DNA from: Triatoma infestans
Taxonomy: Eukaryota > Arthropoda > Insecta > Hemiptera > Reduviidae
Direction of reading: 5' to 3'
Assembly (NCBI GenBank): GCA_011037195.1
Contig: JAAEAF010014913.1
Location: 62,001-126,000 of the forward strand
Length of the DNA: 64,000 nt
Position numbers and translations under genes: made by a program
In this document: in pieces, positions 33,061 to 61,699 of the stretch
How positions within the stretch are numbered: the stretch's first letter is position 1
How the letters are laid out: every line of letters begins with the position of its first letter
Notes under the pieces: generated by a model
The model's database searches: none
What the model saw: the letters and a program-made list of their open reading frames with translations, nothing else
What the model was told of the DNA's origin: nothing

Positions 33061-33765
33061 GTTTTCTAATTAATGAAGTAACTAATTTATTAAAATTAGT
33101 ATATTTGTAGTTATAAATATGGCCACCAGATAACAACACCTACTGAGAAATCAATTTCATTTATGGTTATATAGTTTGTCACTAGGTGTCGCTACTTCCA
33201 AAGATTGTTTTTAGGAGTCCACTAAACCACCCCTTCCAATAGCGCATTTTGAAAAATTGTCTATCATAGGATGGCGCTGTGATCGGGTGGCAAATTTTGG
33301 AACTACAATTCTGTATATCTACATGCTTATGCTTTCTAGCGCCAATTATTTGAACTACTACAAATTCTAGCTTAAGTAAGTGCTGTTACCTGGCGGTGAA
33401 TTCAGAAACGTTAATTTTATTCGTTTTTTAGCTATTTTTCTTTTTTATTTCAACTAAAATGTAAAATTTGAATTTTTATGTTTGTTTTATAAGAATGCAG
33501 TACTGTTTTTTTAGTACATACTTTATCTACAACAATTACATTTTTAAAGCAGTTAAAAAAAAAAATTGTATATTTGTTCCTTAGCTCTATTTTTTTTTTA
33601 CGTCTTTTATTAATTATTCAATTATTTGTTAAAGGGGGCTAATTGTGACTCTAAAATTAATTAAGTTATTTTCTCTCTTATTTAGTTACATGCATTTATT
33701 ATATTTAATATCGATTTAAAATATTCTTCCAAATAACTGTGAAGGGTGTTCTATCCGAGACTTAA
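33061..33765. other. AT-rich intergenic DNA with a possible small repeat
   Basis: 33118-33415 contains repeated short motifs (TAGGTGTCGCTAC, GATGGCGCTGTGAT, CTGGCGGTGAATTC), suggestive of a non-autonomous element, but no boundaries could be drawn. No gene seen. Confidence 0.35.
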
Positions 33766-33955
33766 ATTGTCCTGCAAATTATGCGTTCCTGCAGGGCCGA
33801 GGAGGAAACCCCGGCACACGTCCTTTGGGTGCGTGCCGGCCTGGCTAGGACAAGGTTTCTTCAACTGGGGACTAGCAATCCCGAAGCCACGAGCTTCTTG
33901 CGGATCCACAGTGGAATGAGGCGTGGCACTCCCCCATCAAATCTAACAATATAAA
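33766..33955 (+). mobile_element. LINE C-terminal zinc-knuckle fragment
   Basis: One frame reads CRAEEETPAHVLWVRAGLAR followed by TRFLQLGTSNPEA, resembling the EETPxHxL...LxxxRxxxLG end of insect LINE RNase H/knuckle regions. It is a GC-rich island in AT-rich DNA. Confidence 0.6.
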
Positions 33956-34114
33956 CTTTGCCCTTTGAGAAACAATTTACCTCTTGGATTCGTTAATAAT
34001 TTACAGAGAATAATTTCTATCAAATTATTGATTCTGTTTATAGATTAGGACTTTGTATTGTTTGCCAACAAATCATTATTTACTTACTTTTTATTCTATT
34101 ATTTTATGAAGTAA

Positions 34115-35058
34115 TAGAAACAGACGAGTCACAGCTCCAAAAATCAGAGGGGAGCTTTATTAAAACAAGTTCGAGGCCAATTTCTGTCTCAACTGTTCAA
34201 AAGCGACTTCGTCAAGCTAACTTAATACGAAGAGTTGCAACGCTGAAACCATTACTAAAGGGTGCAAACAAGAAACCTTCAGAGTGGCTTGAAATATAAA
34301 GACTTCACAGTAAAAGGTTGGAGGAACCTATCGCTCAGATAAACTACTTCCACAATGCATAATATCCACCGATATGCACAGAGAGGGCTCGGTCATCGTT
34401 TGGAGATGTTTTTCAGGCTATGGAAAAGATGATCTCGTTCGTATTGACGAGATAATGAAAAAAGAAAATTATAAAAGCATTTTAGAAAATCACGTCTTAC
34501 CCTGCGGTCAGCGATTGATTGCGGAAAAAATCATTATGCAACAGGACAGTGACCCTAAATATTCTTCCAAATTATGTAGACAATACCTTAAGGGAAAAGA
34601 GGATGAAAAAATATGTGTCAATATGGTCTGGCCGTCGCAATCCCCGGTCTTCAACCCAATTGAACTTTTGTGGGACGAGCTAGATGGAAAAGTTCGTATC
34701 AAGTGCCCTAATTCTCCAAATGCTCTGTGGCAGACACTGTACAGTGTGTGGAGTAATATTGAATTTGAAACAATCAATAAATTGATTGAGAGAATGCCTA
34801 GAATTATAAGAGAAGTAATTAAGCGGAGAAGTGGTCACTTTGATAAAAAAGCCGTTTAGTCGAAATTTATTTTTGGGAAAGATTTACACTTTGTAATGAA
34901 TTTGTTATCACTTATATTATTGTATATAGATTAAATATAACATTTTTGAATTGCAGACATTTTATTTCATTTATAACAAATCATTAAATTAACAAAAATA
35001 AATATAATACATTTTTTATTCTAGGTGGTCCAAACTTTTTACCAGCAGTGTATATATT
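34115..35058 (+). mobile_element. Tc1-like transposon relic with right terminal repeat
   Basis: The reading begins at a DNA-binding remnant (SVSTVQKRLRQANLIRRVAT), hits a stop, and continues as a 161-codon frame at 34374-34859 with GSVIVWRCFSGYGKDDLVRI, QQDSDPKYSSKLCRQYL, FNPIELLWDELDGKVR and RMPRIIREVIKRR. The second catalytic Asp and the Glu are present, 38 residues apart. The block that should carry the first Asp (WSDES) is lost. The right end AGGTGGTCCAAACTTTTTAC then CAGCAGTGTA (35022-35051) is a Tc1-type terminal repeat; no left repeat was found. Inactive. Confidence 0.88.
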
Positions 35059-35342
35059 TTTTTTTAAGCAATTCTATGCATTTTCAAACAGATGGTGAAG
35101 CGGCACTGTGCGTGCTAATGCTATTCTGTTCAGAGAAGTATATGCTTGTTCAAACAAGTTCAAGCATCGTCCTTTACAAGTTCTGCGATAATTTTACAAT
35201 AATAAAGTAAGTATTTTTAGCTTTAAGTCATAAATAATATAAATACCTACGCACTATAAATTTTTAGCGAACGAAAAAATCGATTAGTGAAATTTGAGTA
35301 TTTAACACAAAAACATTTTTCCCACACTTACAGCCGACCAAA

Positions 35343-35621
35343 ATGGCGCCCCGGACAAATGTCCAAGCGGGCTCTGATGACTGTACGGTTGCGAAGTTTG
35401 GGGTTCTATCAAACCTTCCAACCTATTCAGAATACAAGCATTCCAATCTAAACTTCTACGACACATTACATAAGTTTCAGGAAACACTATCACATCATAA
35501 CAATTCTCTCATCACTAACTTAAGCTTGCACGAATACAACAAGGAGACCGAAAAGGAAGTGGCAACCAAACGCCCTAACAGTATCAGCAGGAGCGATAGC
35601 AATTATTGTTATCTGATTTAA
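35343..35621 (+). CDS. Short unrecognised ORF, possibly LINE-derived
   Basis: 93 codons starting MAPRTNVQAGSDDCTVAKFG, preceded by an acceptor-like TTTCCCACACTTACAG. The middle (FQETLSHHNNSLITNLS) faintly resembles the HHxNxLxxxL end of Jockey-like ORF2 proteins. Composition is more protein-like than its surroundings. It could be a LINE tail or a small terminal exon; no family can be assigned. Confidence 0.3.
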   Translation: MAPRTNVQAGSDDCTVAKFGVLSNLPTYSEYKHSNLNFYDTLHKFQETLSHHNNSLITNLSLHEYNKETEKEVATKRPNSISRSDSNYCYLI

Positions 35622-35984
35622 CGGATATTGCTTATACAATAAATAAAAAAAAAATATTATACTAAAGAAATATGAGTGATCCAGTTGGTAAATTCCAAGT
35701 AAGGCTGGTATTTATTTATTTACAATTCATGGGCCAAAAAGCCCTTCTATAAGTACAGTAGTGTCAACTTAAGAATAATTGTTCAGCAACATAAGTTCAT
35801 TATTTAAAAATAGAGATAGATTCAATACCAGCATTTCACATTTTAACTTGCCCTATTTAAGGCTAGTAAAGCCATTTTATTTAACGCCTCTATCACTCAT
35901 TTATTTAACGCCTAATGGATCATTCATTTATCTTAAAATCAATAAGACAACAAAGAAGTCAGAAAATGGAAAATAATAAAACAA

Positions 35985-36069
35985 GTAAAAAATTAGTTGG
36001 CTGGCGCCAAAGAAGAAACTTTACTTTTTAAAAAAGTTTCTTCTTTGGCCTCAGCCAACTAATTTTTTG
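35985..36069. repeat. Long hairpin, stem about 35 bp
   Basis: AAAAATTAGTTGGCTG...CCAAAGAAGAAACTTT on the left pairs with AAAGTTTCTTCTTTGG...CAGCCAACTAATTTTT on the right. There is one three-base mismatch (GCG against CCT) and a loop of about 10 nt. A half-copy of the left arm (GGCAGGGGCCAAAGAAAAAAC) occurs at 56867-56890. Confidence 0.9.
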
Positions 36070-36924
36070 CTTTTTAATTAACACCGATCAAACATAACTA
36101 TTGCTTACATTGATATGGCAAATAATATTTTTGAATTATTACAAAATTCAAAATAATTAATTTTGAAGAGACTCCTTGCTTATGTACAGATAAATCGGCC
36201 TAGCATTACCCAACAATTAGATTAAATCATCAAAACTGTATACACGATGTTTACATTATTACAGTGGCTGCAGACATTTGATTTAGCATTTACATTACTT
36301 CAAATAAATTTAATATTAAAATGTTTTGTAATCAATATAATAAATATTAATAGTTTTAGTATCCATTACCAAAACTTGTTTGATCCTTCTTCTATTTAAA
36401 ACAGAAGGAGAAAAGTAAGTAAAAATGAAATAGTCTTTTTCCAGAATCACTCACCTTTGGCCGAAGTCATTAAACTTATATATATATAAATAAAACAACA
36501 AACAGCATAATTCAATATAATTGTCAAAATTTGAGTGCCGGCAGCGCAATTACTATGCCTATATTTCCTAATGGTAAATATTAGATCTTGGAATTTTCAC
36601 CTGCAAGTAGCATCCTAACCATCTCTTTTTAGCCAAGAAGTTTGTTTTCCTCTAATGCCGACATGACCTTTGATCCAGACAAATGTAAGACTATTATTAG
36701 TATTTATCTTAATTTCATTAATTTTTTTGCTGCTGATCACAGTTACTTTGTTGATAATTATTAATCTATTTCGATAATTATTAGTCTATTTCGAACTTGT
36801 GTTCTATGGAGCAACAAAAGCCTTTTGAACTGTTCCGGGAATTAATCTTGCCATTTCTCTAACTATGCACGCCATCCAGGCTAAGCCGGATGGTTTGGAA
36901 ATGTTACTTAGAAAAAAAAAATAA

Positions 36925-37050
36925 GAGTGCGGCCCTTAGATTTTCCCTTCCTACAGGAGCCTCTACACCTCACTTCCGGAGGCAGCCTTAAATTAAAAGA
37001 AAAATAAGGCTCCACATAGGAATTCTTTCTTCACCTACCTTAGCCAGCCC
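36925..37050 (+). mobile_element. SINE family 1, partial copy
   Basis: GTGCGGCCCTTAGATTTTCC and CTTCCTACAGGAGCCTCTAC match the body of copies at 6338 and 27785. The tRNA-like head is missing. Confidence 0.55.
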
Positions 37051-40000
37051 ATTTGGGAAAATTAATTAATTTAATTTCTAATCAACAACAAGTATGAGTA
37101 AATACAAATATTTAATAGTTTTATACATCTTAATTCAGTCATCACCTACGCACATCAATCCTGGAACTGTCAACAAAACTATTGCTAAGCGTCTGCACAT
37201 AGATTAAGAATTGTATTGGGAGTTTGAAAATCCTGCTGTAAGTTCTTATGTTAACAAGTGCAGCTGCTAAGGATGGTTAAAATAAAAATGTAGAAACTTC
37301 AAACCCTTGTCGAGGGTTTTATGAAAATCTTGAGATGTTGAGGAGCATACATCACATTGAAATTCCATTGAAGTACATTTCAATTAAAGTTTAGTTCCAC
37401 CTTAAGACCAATCATCACATGTAGAGCAAAAATTGTAATTCTAAAGAAAATTTGTCTATTAAATATTATAAATACAGAAAGCAAAATCAGATAGTGTTTC
37501 TGGGAGGTTAAGATCTTATGCTTACATTCATTAATGTATTATTTCAAAATAAACAAAAACGACAGTCAAAGAAAGTTTAGATAAGCTTTGACAAAAAATG
37601 TGATCTTTCAAGAGAAGTGCCACTTCAGTATACACTGGATGGTATATCCGCCGTCTAACCCATTTCAAAGGCACTTTAAATTGCATAAAAAAAAGACTTT
37701 GAGGATGGTTTGTCAAATTATCTGAAATATCAAATATACAATACGAAAAGAAAGAATATCTTCGGATTTTTAAATAAGTGACTTTTAATAATTAATATAT
37801 CAAGAACACATATGAAGTAGCTTTTAATAATCATAACAATTATGGTAAATAAAAACTAAAGGAAATAATACAATTTTTTTTTTTGTATATGTTTATAGAT
37901 TTCAAATAATTTTATCACTGCACACAATATTTAGGAGAATTAAATAACATATTAAGGATAAGCAAGTTATGGAAAAATAATTAAAAATATTTAATACATT
38001 TAGTTTATTATTTATAAACAACACAGGGGGGGGGCTAACAAATTATTTTTTTCGAAAAATCTACTTCAAGGAATATCAAATCAATTAAATTTGTTCACAG
38101 GCAAATAAAAATTATCGAAAAAGGCACTAAAAACATGTACCTAAATTGATTATATTGTATTTATAATATACTATTGTTTTATTATTATTATTATTATTAT
38201 TTACTAAACATATATTATGTAATTATTTGTATTTATTATTAAATGTTACTTTGGCCACAATAATTATGACTCTTTATATATATATATACACACTAAAAAA
38301 TACCTTATTGATTCACAACACCAGAAAAAAATTATTTTAATATTCCATATTTGTTTATTAATAAATCAGTAGTTAAGATTATATAAAATAGGCACTTCCA
38401 CTGATTAAATGGCTTTCACACATACGCGCGCACACACACACACATAAATTTTATATTTATTTAATTATTTTATATGGCCCAGTCAGTTTATATCCATATG
38501 TACAAAATATACAAGTTTTTTTTCTTTTATTTAGCAAATAATTGTTATTTAAAAAGTATAATGGGGCCGGCCATTAGACAAAACAATACAATATTACTAG
38601 TTTAGTGTTTTCCTTTTTTATATTTTACAAATAGGCCACAATTGTTTTTGAATTTTTTTTTTTTCAATATTTTAAAGGCTTATCATTTGTTTAGTAAAAA
38701 TTAAAAAATTATTGACTACAGAAACTACTTTTCTATTTTTATGTATTTTCAATTTAAAGGCAGTAAGTAATACGATTATTAAAAGAATAGCACTTTGTAA
38801 GGTAATTTCGAAATTTTATCAGCAAATCTTTGATGAGATATTAATATTATTATTTACTATAAAATGAGAGTTACTTAAAAAAAAAAAAAATTAAATTTGC
38901 AAATTGAATTGAAAAATTCAAGACTTTTGAAATACTATGTACTGTACTGGTTCTTGTGAAGTAGATGGAAGGGAGGTGAAGAAATGCCATTGACCAAGGG
39001 CTGGTGGAGTATCCCCGAGAGTCCCCAGAAAATAAATGTGAATACATAATTAGTGAAAAAAATAATATCCAGTCAATTTTTATAGAAGATTTTGAAACTA
39101 TATTTCCTTAAAAAAGGATAAGGATAAAACAATAGCAAAATTGGAGGATATGAATTGATTCTTTAAAAAAAGGAAGAGATGGAAGGAGATATCGTAAGAG
39201 AATTAATTAGAATTTAAGAGAAATAATTTCTGAAGAAAAAAAAAATAGTTTAGACATTTCATCCCATAATTAGATCAATCATCAGCTATGTATGCATTTG
39301 AAATCAAAAAAACGCTCAATAAAACGACCAGCAAAAATCTGCTGGTCAGATTATCAGACAGAAAACACTATGATATAGAAGGAAAAATGATGAATGGCTT
39401 TCCATTTATATTTTATCTTCTTGGGTACGAATACAGCGATTTAAATGATTAGGACATCTTTTATTTAAATGAAGGACAAGATGTAATGAAGAGCACTCCA
39501 TACTCCAAGAAGTAAACCGAAATACAGATAGAGTAACAGTATTCTGAAGGATGTAAGATTTCAAAATTAGGATGATACTCAAGATTAGAAATAGTCAGAG
39601 AAGAGGACATCTAAAGCGAATGCATCCTAATCCGCAAGACAGTAAGAAATACAATTATAAAAACTGAAAGGCAATTTGAAAGTAAAACGAAATTTGATAA
39701 TGAAGTTGGGGATAGAAACGGAATGACTGGGCTGGATTGCTTGAAAGAGGTTTTTTCCCTAAGTTTTTTTACTTCATGAGTTCTTCTCAAGGTACGGTTT
39801 GCAACATTCATACATGATTTTTATCGCCCGTTTTGTTCAGGTTTTGTAATCTTACTTTATCGCTATCGAGAGACTAAATAACTACAACATTTAGCAACTT
39901 AAATCAACTGTCTTCTGAAATAATTTAAAAAGTTTTGCTGTTAAAATTAAGAGAATTACCTTGGAATAGTATTAAAAATACAAAAAAAGGGCCTCCCCAA

Positions 40001-41444
40001 ATTTAGGATTACACTTCATAAAATATTTGAAAAATTAAAAAAAAAAAAAATCACAACCCTTTAAATAAATAAAATAGTACTATTTATTCTTTTCCTATAT
40101 CGTTTATAAATATATATGCTCCAATATATACACATTTCTTTGAGAGCAAGACTTTTTTGTTTTCTTTTTAAATGTAGATTATTGATATTGCAAAATTGAC
40201 ACCACAACTTTTTTATATATATATTATATTAACAAAAATCACGCATATGGTAAATATTAAAATATTATTTTTTTTTAAAATGTTTATACAAATTATACTT
40301 TTGTTAATTTAAATATTAAAACCCACCCAATGTTATCAAAATGAATGACTAAATAGAATGAGAATACTCATATAATTTATAAAAGAAAAAAAAAAATTAT
40401 ATACAGTTATTGATTTTATTATAATAATATACATAAAAAAATGATTGTTTTCATTGATTATCCCAATATAATATATACAAACATAAATTAAATAATAATT
40501 AAAAATGATATTCTCTATAGTGATTATAATGAATTAATAAAATAATATGAATTCATGAATATTTCTGCTGTTACATTACAATCTATACAAAAATAATATA
40601 GTGATTAGTTAATATTATTGTAAGATAATATTATAGGCACTAGGATTTTATTTAATGATTAAATATAGAAACTGTTATTTTCTCTAATATAAATAGACAA
40701 AATTATCACAGACATTTTGTTTTTTTTTTTTTCACTCAAGGGCTGGTTAATTTTTATTTTAGTAATCAATAAATGGGAAGGGAGGGGGATTGCAGTTTTG
40801 AGCCAATTATAGTAAATACAATAAAAATAAACTTAACACTACTAAAACTAAAGTTTATTACCATTTTTTATTATTATTAATGAATAATTTATATCTCCTT
40901 ATTATGTGGTGTTTTGATGGAAGACTATTACATATACATATTTAATCAATAAATTGTAAACAATTTAGTATTATTACATCTGAATTTATTAATCGAAAAT
41001 GGTTTTTTCGGGTGCGTTTCTTATTTTTTATATTAATAAAAATTATAAAGAAAAAGAGAAAATAAGAAAATATTAAGGAACTAATTATATTAGAAGTAAA
41101 TGCTAAACTCTGGAGAATTAACAGCTCCTAATTAATACAATAAGAGGCCATAATTGTTTAAAAATTTTCAAGGCTCCATTGAAGAATGTAGAAAAGCGAA
41201 TGAAATAAAAATAAAAAAAGTGTACAGATTGTCCAAGAATAATTTCGCAATTCTTTGAAAGATTTTTTTTTTTGAAAAATAAAAGTAAAAGGAATATAAT
41301 AAAAATTAGATAAAAGTAAAAAAGATACCTTGGTCCTCTTAAAAACAGACGCAATATTGCACTCCAAACAAATTTTCGGGCCAAATTAGATTTGACAGTT
41401 TTGTACAATTAACAAAATATTTTTACTTTCATATATTTCATAAG

Positions 41445-41535
41445 GCGATGGGGGAACCGCCTGTCCCCCGGAAATCGCTGTCTGGCAAGCCTTAGCATTT
41501 CATGTTATATTGTGCCACAGGTTTTATATATTTTT
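41445..41535 (+). mobile_element. SINE family 2, 3' fragment
   Basis: GGAACCGCC, GGAAATCGCTGTCTGGCAAG then CCTTAGC and a TGCCACAGGTT end match the 3' halves of copies at 21908 and 50020. Confidence 0.6.
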
Positions 41536-42625
41536 AAGCACTGTAATGATAAATAAAGTTTTTGTAAAGAGGATTTTTATCCTTAAATATAAATCGGAAA
41601 ATCAAACAAATGATTAATGATAATTTTTTTTAAATTATCTTTATTTTTTAATCCATCAGTGATCTTGTTCACATCTGACGCTTTGCAGACTTGTTGCAAA
41701 CAAGCCTATGAAATGCGCTCCTATAAGAAAAGTGGTCTAATGTCAGGGCAATTTAAGATTATACAGCACAGATAAATTTTAATCCTTCGATCTTCCTACA
41801 AATAAATGAATGATGATCTCAAGACGAAAATATACAGATTTATGAGTATTTGCATAGTCAAAACCATCAGCGCTACGTAGTTCAAACACTATCACGATGC
41901 TGGAACTCCGAGCTGGAATGGGCGGCGACTCAGATATCCCCGAATTGGATGATAGATAATAAACAGAAACCTTGGTACACTTTAATTCAATGGTCCTATT
42001 CCTGAAACTGAATCAGCTAGTAAATGAGATCGAAGATGGGCAATTAGAACAGCGGCTACACATGGTTGGAGCAAACTGTAGATGGATAATTAATTGTATC
42101 CAAGAGATGAGGTTATAGCGCCATGGAAACAATAGCTCAGTTTATAGGTAACACTGAAGAAATATTTGTAGTGCTAAGAAAATAATAATTATGTGTTCAA
42201 TAACAAATCGTGCTTAGAAAGAAAATTATAAAACAATATCTGTAATATCCGAATTAATTAATGAATAAAAAATTGCTTGGTCCGCAAGAAACCAGGATTT
42301 TTCATTTTTTGACTGGTAAAAAACTTCTGCAAAAAATTATTTCCCTTGGCCGACCTCGCCATTGGTGCGAATGATAGAAGCTGATTCGAATGGGATTCAC
42401 AGGATACATGTTTGAACCAGCTGGGCTTCCCGCAGGATAGGTCGGAATCCTCCTCTCAATAGAAATTCTCGAGAAAGCAACTTCAAGGTTTCTAATAAAA
42501 ATGTGTTTAATTAGTAAACTGCTGAGTAAAAAGGGCTTAAAATAATCAGAGCTTAAAAAGCTGTTAAAATTACCGGAATGAAATGTCTATTAAAGAAAAA
42601 AGTTCATATGCTATTGAAATCCTAT

Positions 42626-42660
42626 TTTAATCAACTCCTACGTTAAAAAAGTTGATTAAA
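42626..42660. repeat. 11-bp perfect stem near the PKN 3' end
   Basis: TTTAATCAACT (42626-42636) and AGTTGATTAAA (42650-42660) form a perfect inverted repeat with a 13-nt loop, about 100 bp downstream of the PKN stop codon and probably inside its 3' UTR. Confidence 0.6.
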
Positions 42661-42756
42661 TATCTTTTTCTTTTTTTTATAATATTCTTATTTGGATTAT
42701 TTCTTTTTGTATGTAAAATAGTGAGGACCAAGTTACCTATAAAGAGAATGACAGTT

Positions 42757-58302
<15,546 letters not shown>

Positions 58303-61300
58303 CTTCAAAATTAATGATTACTTTCTAATTAATTTTAAAAAGTTTGTTTACAAATAAAAACATAATTAAGAAAAATCCATTTTAACCTAAAGTACCAAAA
58401 ATATTAAGATCTTTGGGAAGAAAGAGCAACATAAACAAACAGAAAAAAAAGAGGATAAATTTGCTTTTCCTTTGTAACTAGTTCATATTTCCCAAAAATA
58501 CTTTAATATTACTAAAATTATAGTTCATTACCAAAAAATTTAGTTTTTTTTAATCTCTAAAAAATATTAAATTTTTAAAAAAAGAAGTGTATTTATAGTT
58601 ACATTAAGGCCGAAAGTTTCTTTATGTTACTACAATAATTTACTGCCATATTTTGTAGCATCGTATTATTTTTAGTTTCACCACGTTAAATATTACATCA
58701 ATACAACTTTTACAATTAGGCGTCTTGTAAAAGGCACCTAAGTAAAAAAAAAAAAAAAATCTTTGCCTAAATCAATGTTCATTAACTAAAATAACATTTG
58801 TAACATTTAATGTAGTTTTTACTCTCATAAATTTCTTTTAAAGTTTCGTTAAAAAAAAAAATTATCATCAGAAATCATAATTTTGGTTCATTAGAATGTG
58901 AAATTTTAAACATTCTTTGAAAATAACCTGTTGCTTGTCCTACTTGTTACTGAGTGAAAGGCAAAAGTTGCGAAAGAGTGTGCCTCAAAATTGGTAATTG
59001 TACAATTAAATGCAATAAAGAGCTTGATATGTGGCAAAAAGTTATGGTTATAGAAGGAAGATGGAGGAGGTCCTCAGAAAACTGAAATCAATTAAGAAAA
59101 TTCCAGTTTGGAGTGAGGGCCAGGTAGTTAAATGATAAAGTGTTAAATGGATTTAGGGGGCTTTATACTACACTATAAAGTATTCAAAGTTGAAGAAAAT
59201 CCTAGTCAATGTTTTCAATAAAATCTTATATAACTTAAAAACCAAAAACATTAAAGCTGCACTTTTGGTTGACGGATTTCGTCCGAAACCAACTTGTCTA
59301 AACTGAAACTTTGTGTCAAATATGAACTTCATTCGATTTTTCATATTACCTTTGAGTTATAAAGTTTATAATAAAAAAAAAAAAAAAAATCATTTCCACT
59401 CAGAGCAACTCAAACACAAGTAGTATGGCGGAAACCAATTTAGAAAATCTAACATGAATGCAACAATAACTTTTATTGTTAGAATATGTGAATGGGTAAC
59501 AAATGGAATATGCATGGTACGACGGATAAAATATCAGATTACTCTTTTGTTATTAAAACGTAACAGAAAGAAAAAGGCATCAGGGAATGAATATTGCAAA
59601 TTCATCCTTTTTCTTTTTTAATTTTTTACAAATTTTATAATAACATATCGAAAAGGAAACTGATTAGTAGATGTAGATTGTTGTAAGGGATTATTGCACT
59701 GCGACCTGAAAGATTTATGTGCTCCTCTGAGGCTTCTCAGTGCAATGCCGGCCTCCAAGCAGTGTTCTCTAGCTACAGACAACATTGCCCATCACCGGAC
59801 AGTGAGTTGTAAAACCTCCTAGGAAGAGAAATCTGGATTCATGGATTCGAACCTGGGACCTCCGCGTTGCTAGTCTAGCGTGCTACCACTGAGCTAATCC
59901 CTTCCTTCTCTACGCCAATTAACTAGGGACGGAGATCCTAGTTTGTGTACTGTGTTTGTTGTTGTCTGTAAAGAGTAGAGTGCATGCAGTTTGGGTGTAT
60001 TGTGTACTGTTCTGACGAAGTGCATGGAAAACTGATGAGTAAGTTGGACGCAGCCAGAAAAAAAACAGATATACTAAACTTTATAGTTTGATCAAAAATC
60101 ATGAAAGTTTTCTCAAACTCTAGAGCTGAATTAGTAGCTTCTTAAACCATTTAACGTTTTCAAAAATATAAAAGGCGCGAAAGGCTTAAATTTTGGCAAT
60201 ACATTATTTTTTTACCTACAAGAATTGTTTATATTTCTTCTTTAGAAAAAATATTCATGCCTAATATGTATAGAAAAGCCTTTTCTTTAATATCTGCATA
60301 TGATTATTATCGGTAATTTCATTACATTTTTCAGAAAGGATATAGAAAGCTTTAGAAGAAAAAAAAAACGAAGTAGTGTACATTACATATCCAATTATTA
60401 TTATTAATTTCTATCTCAATGGAGAGATTTATTGTTAAAAAATAGATTCAGTAGACTGTAGTTTTCCCTTAAAGTTATCTCTATTTGAGAGGGGGTTACG
60501 CCATTGGCAAAGGAATGCATACACAACTTAATAACAACACTTGGCAAATAACCAAAAGAAAGAGAGATAATAAAAAAAAAGAAAGAAAATGAAATCCTTG
60601 TCTATAAGTAAAACTTTTTTTGATTGTAATTTTGTTAAGAAATGTTTCTTGCTAAACTTCTATTCTATTGTGTTACTATATTATGATGAATAAATTTTTT
60701 TTCAAATATTCTTACAATTTGGTACTCTTAAGTTAAATATAAAAATGTTATCACATTAATATATATAAAAAAAAATAATTCATAATGTCTAATTTATCAA
60801 TAATTTTTACTTTTTTATCGTTTACTGAAAATGTGGAAAACTAAAAAAAAAAATGAAAAAGTCACTTTAAAATAAAATTCAACAAATCTAATAACAATTT
60901 TATTCGCAAATGCGTTTTTACAACAATTAATAATAATCATCATCATAATAAAAGTAATAATAATAATAAGGGTAAAAGGAACTTTGTCTTTATAATTAAC
61001 TGAGTTATGGACACTTTATGAAGCAGTCTTAATTAGCTATACAAGAAACACTACCATTATGTCTATACTATAAAAATTACACTGTACATATTTGTTTATT
61101 CAATTTTTTGTAATAAAAATAATTACTAAAAAGTTAATTATGAATTAGAATAGAAAGCAAAAACATTTCACCACACATAATTTCTTATGTGATAATCATT
61201 CAAATAAATCGCATTTGCCATCATTTTTTTTTTATTTTTATCTACATTATTAAAATAATAAAATGATTGTAAAAAATATAAAAGATCTGACATTTATGGA

Positions 61301-61669
61301 ACAAGTGCTATGAAAAATAAAATATACATAATAAGTTAACTTTATCGAATAACACAATATTTTAATTGAAATGGATTCAAAGTCCAAACATAATAAAGAT
61401 TCTGTTATACTTTTGATAATGAGGCTATTTCTAAGCTACAATTTGTCTTAATATTTAAAAGTTTTGTTTCCTTTCCAAAATAATAACTTCATTAGGAATC
61501 ACAATGGAAATTATTAATAAAAAAAAATAAATTAAAATCATTAATAAATGAAAAAGCTAAGCGCATACAAAAGTATTAATTAAATTTAAATGTTTATTGA
61601 GCAGTTTTAAACCAAATTGCTGATATTTTAAGTCACGAAGAGGAATAAATATCATTCTATATGACTTAC
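58303..61669 (-). other. Region where PKN HR1a/b exons would be expected; none seen
   Basis: About 3.4 kb of AT-rich DNA with no minus-strand frame resembling HR1 repeats. It contains SINE copy c of family 1 and a fragment near 59500-59545 (GGTACGACGGATAAAATATC) of the GGTTGGGWCCGC repeat in inverted orientation. Confidence 0.5.
59690..59912 (-). mobile_element. tRNA-derived SINE (family 1), copy c
   Basis: Reverse-complemented: GAAGGGATTAGCTCAGTGGT, AGCACGCTAGACTAGCAACG, GGAGGTCCCAGGTTCGAATC (intact B box), then TTCTCTTCCTAGGAGG and GTCCGGTGATGGGCAATGTT. This is the best-preserved tRNA-like head in the window. Confidence 0.88.
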
Positions 61670-61699
61670 AAACTCCACACTTCGTTCTAGTATGGAGAC
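61670..61699 (-). CDS. Candidate 30-nt microexon
   Basis: On the minus strand TATTGTCTACAG precedes and a perfect GTAAGT follows a 30-nt open segment encoding VSILERSVEF in phase 0. It lies 3' of the stop codon of the gene at 62049-63122 and 5' of PKN's HR1c exon. It could be an alternatively spliced PKN exon, or chance. Confidence 0.35.

Larger units (their letters stand above)
36070..42756. other. AT-rich intergenic DNA, no gene seen
   Basis: No credible coding region across about 6.7 kb. Simple repeats include (ATT)n near 38180-38205, (TA)n near 38275-38290, a CA/CG run near 38422-38445, and a 20-bp tandem pair (GATAATTATTARTCTATTTC) near 36755-36795. SINE fragments lie at 36925-37050 and 41445-41535. 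PKN's 3' UTR should occupy the right end. Confidence 0.5.

Noticed and set aside
38180..38445. Simple repeats as a possible regulatory array
   Set aside because: (ATT)n, (TA)n and CA/CG runs are ordinary microsatellites with no associated conserved motif.
41118..41408. 96-codon minus frame
   Set aside because: Dominated by Phe, Leu and Ile runs from poly-A/T; no conserved motif.
36070..42756. A hidden gene in the 6.7-kb gap
   Set aside because: No frame with protein-like composition or paired splice sites was found on either strand.
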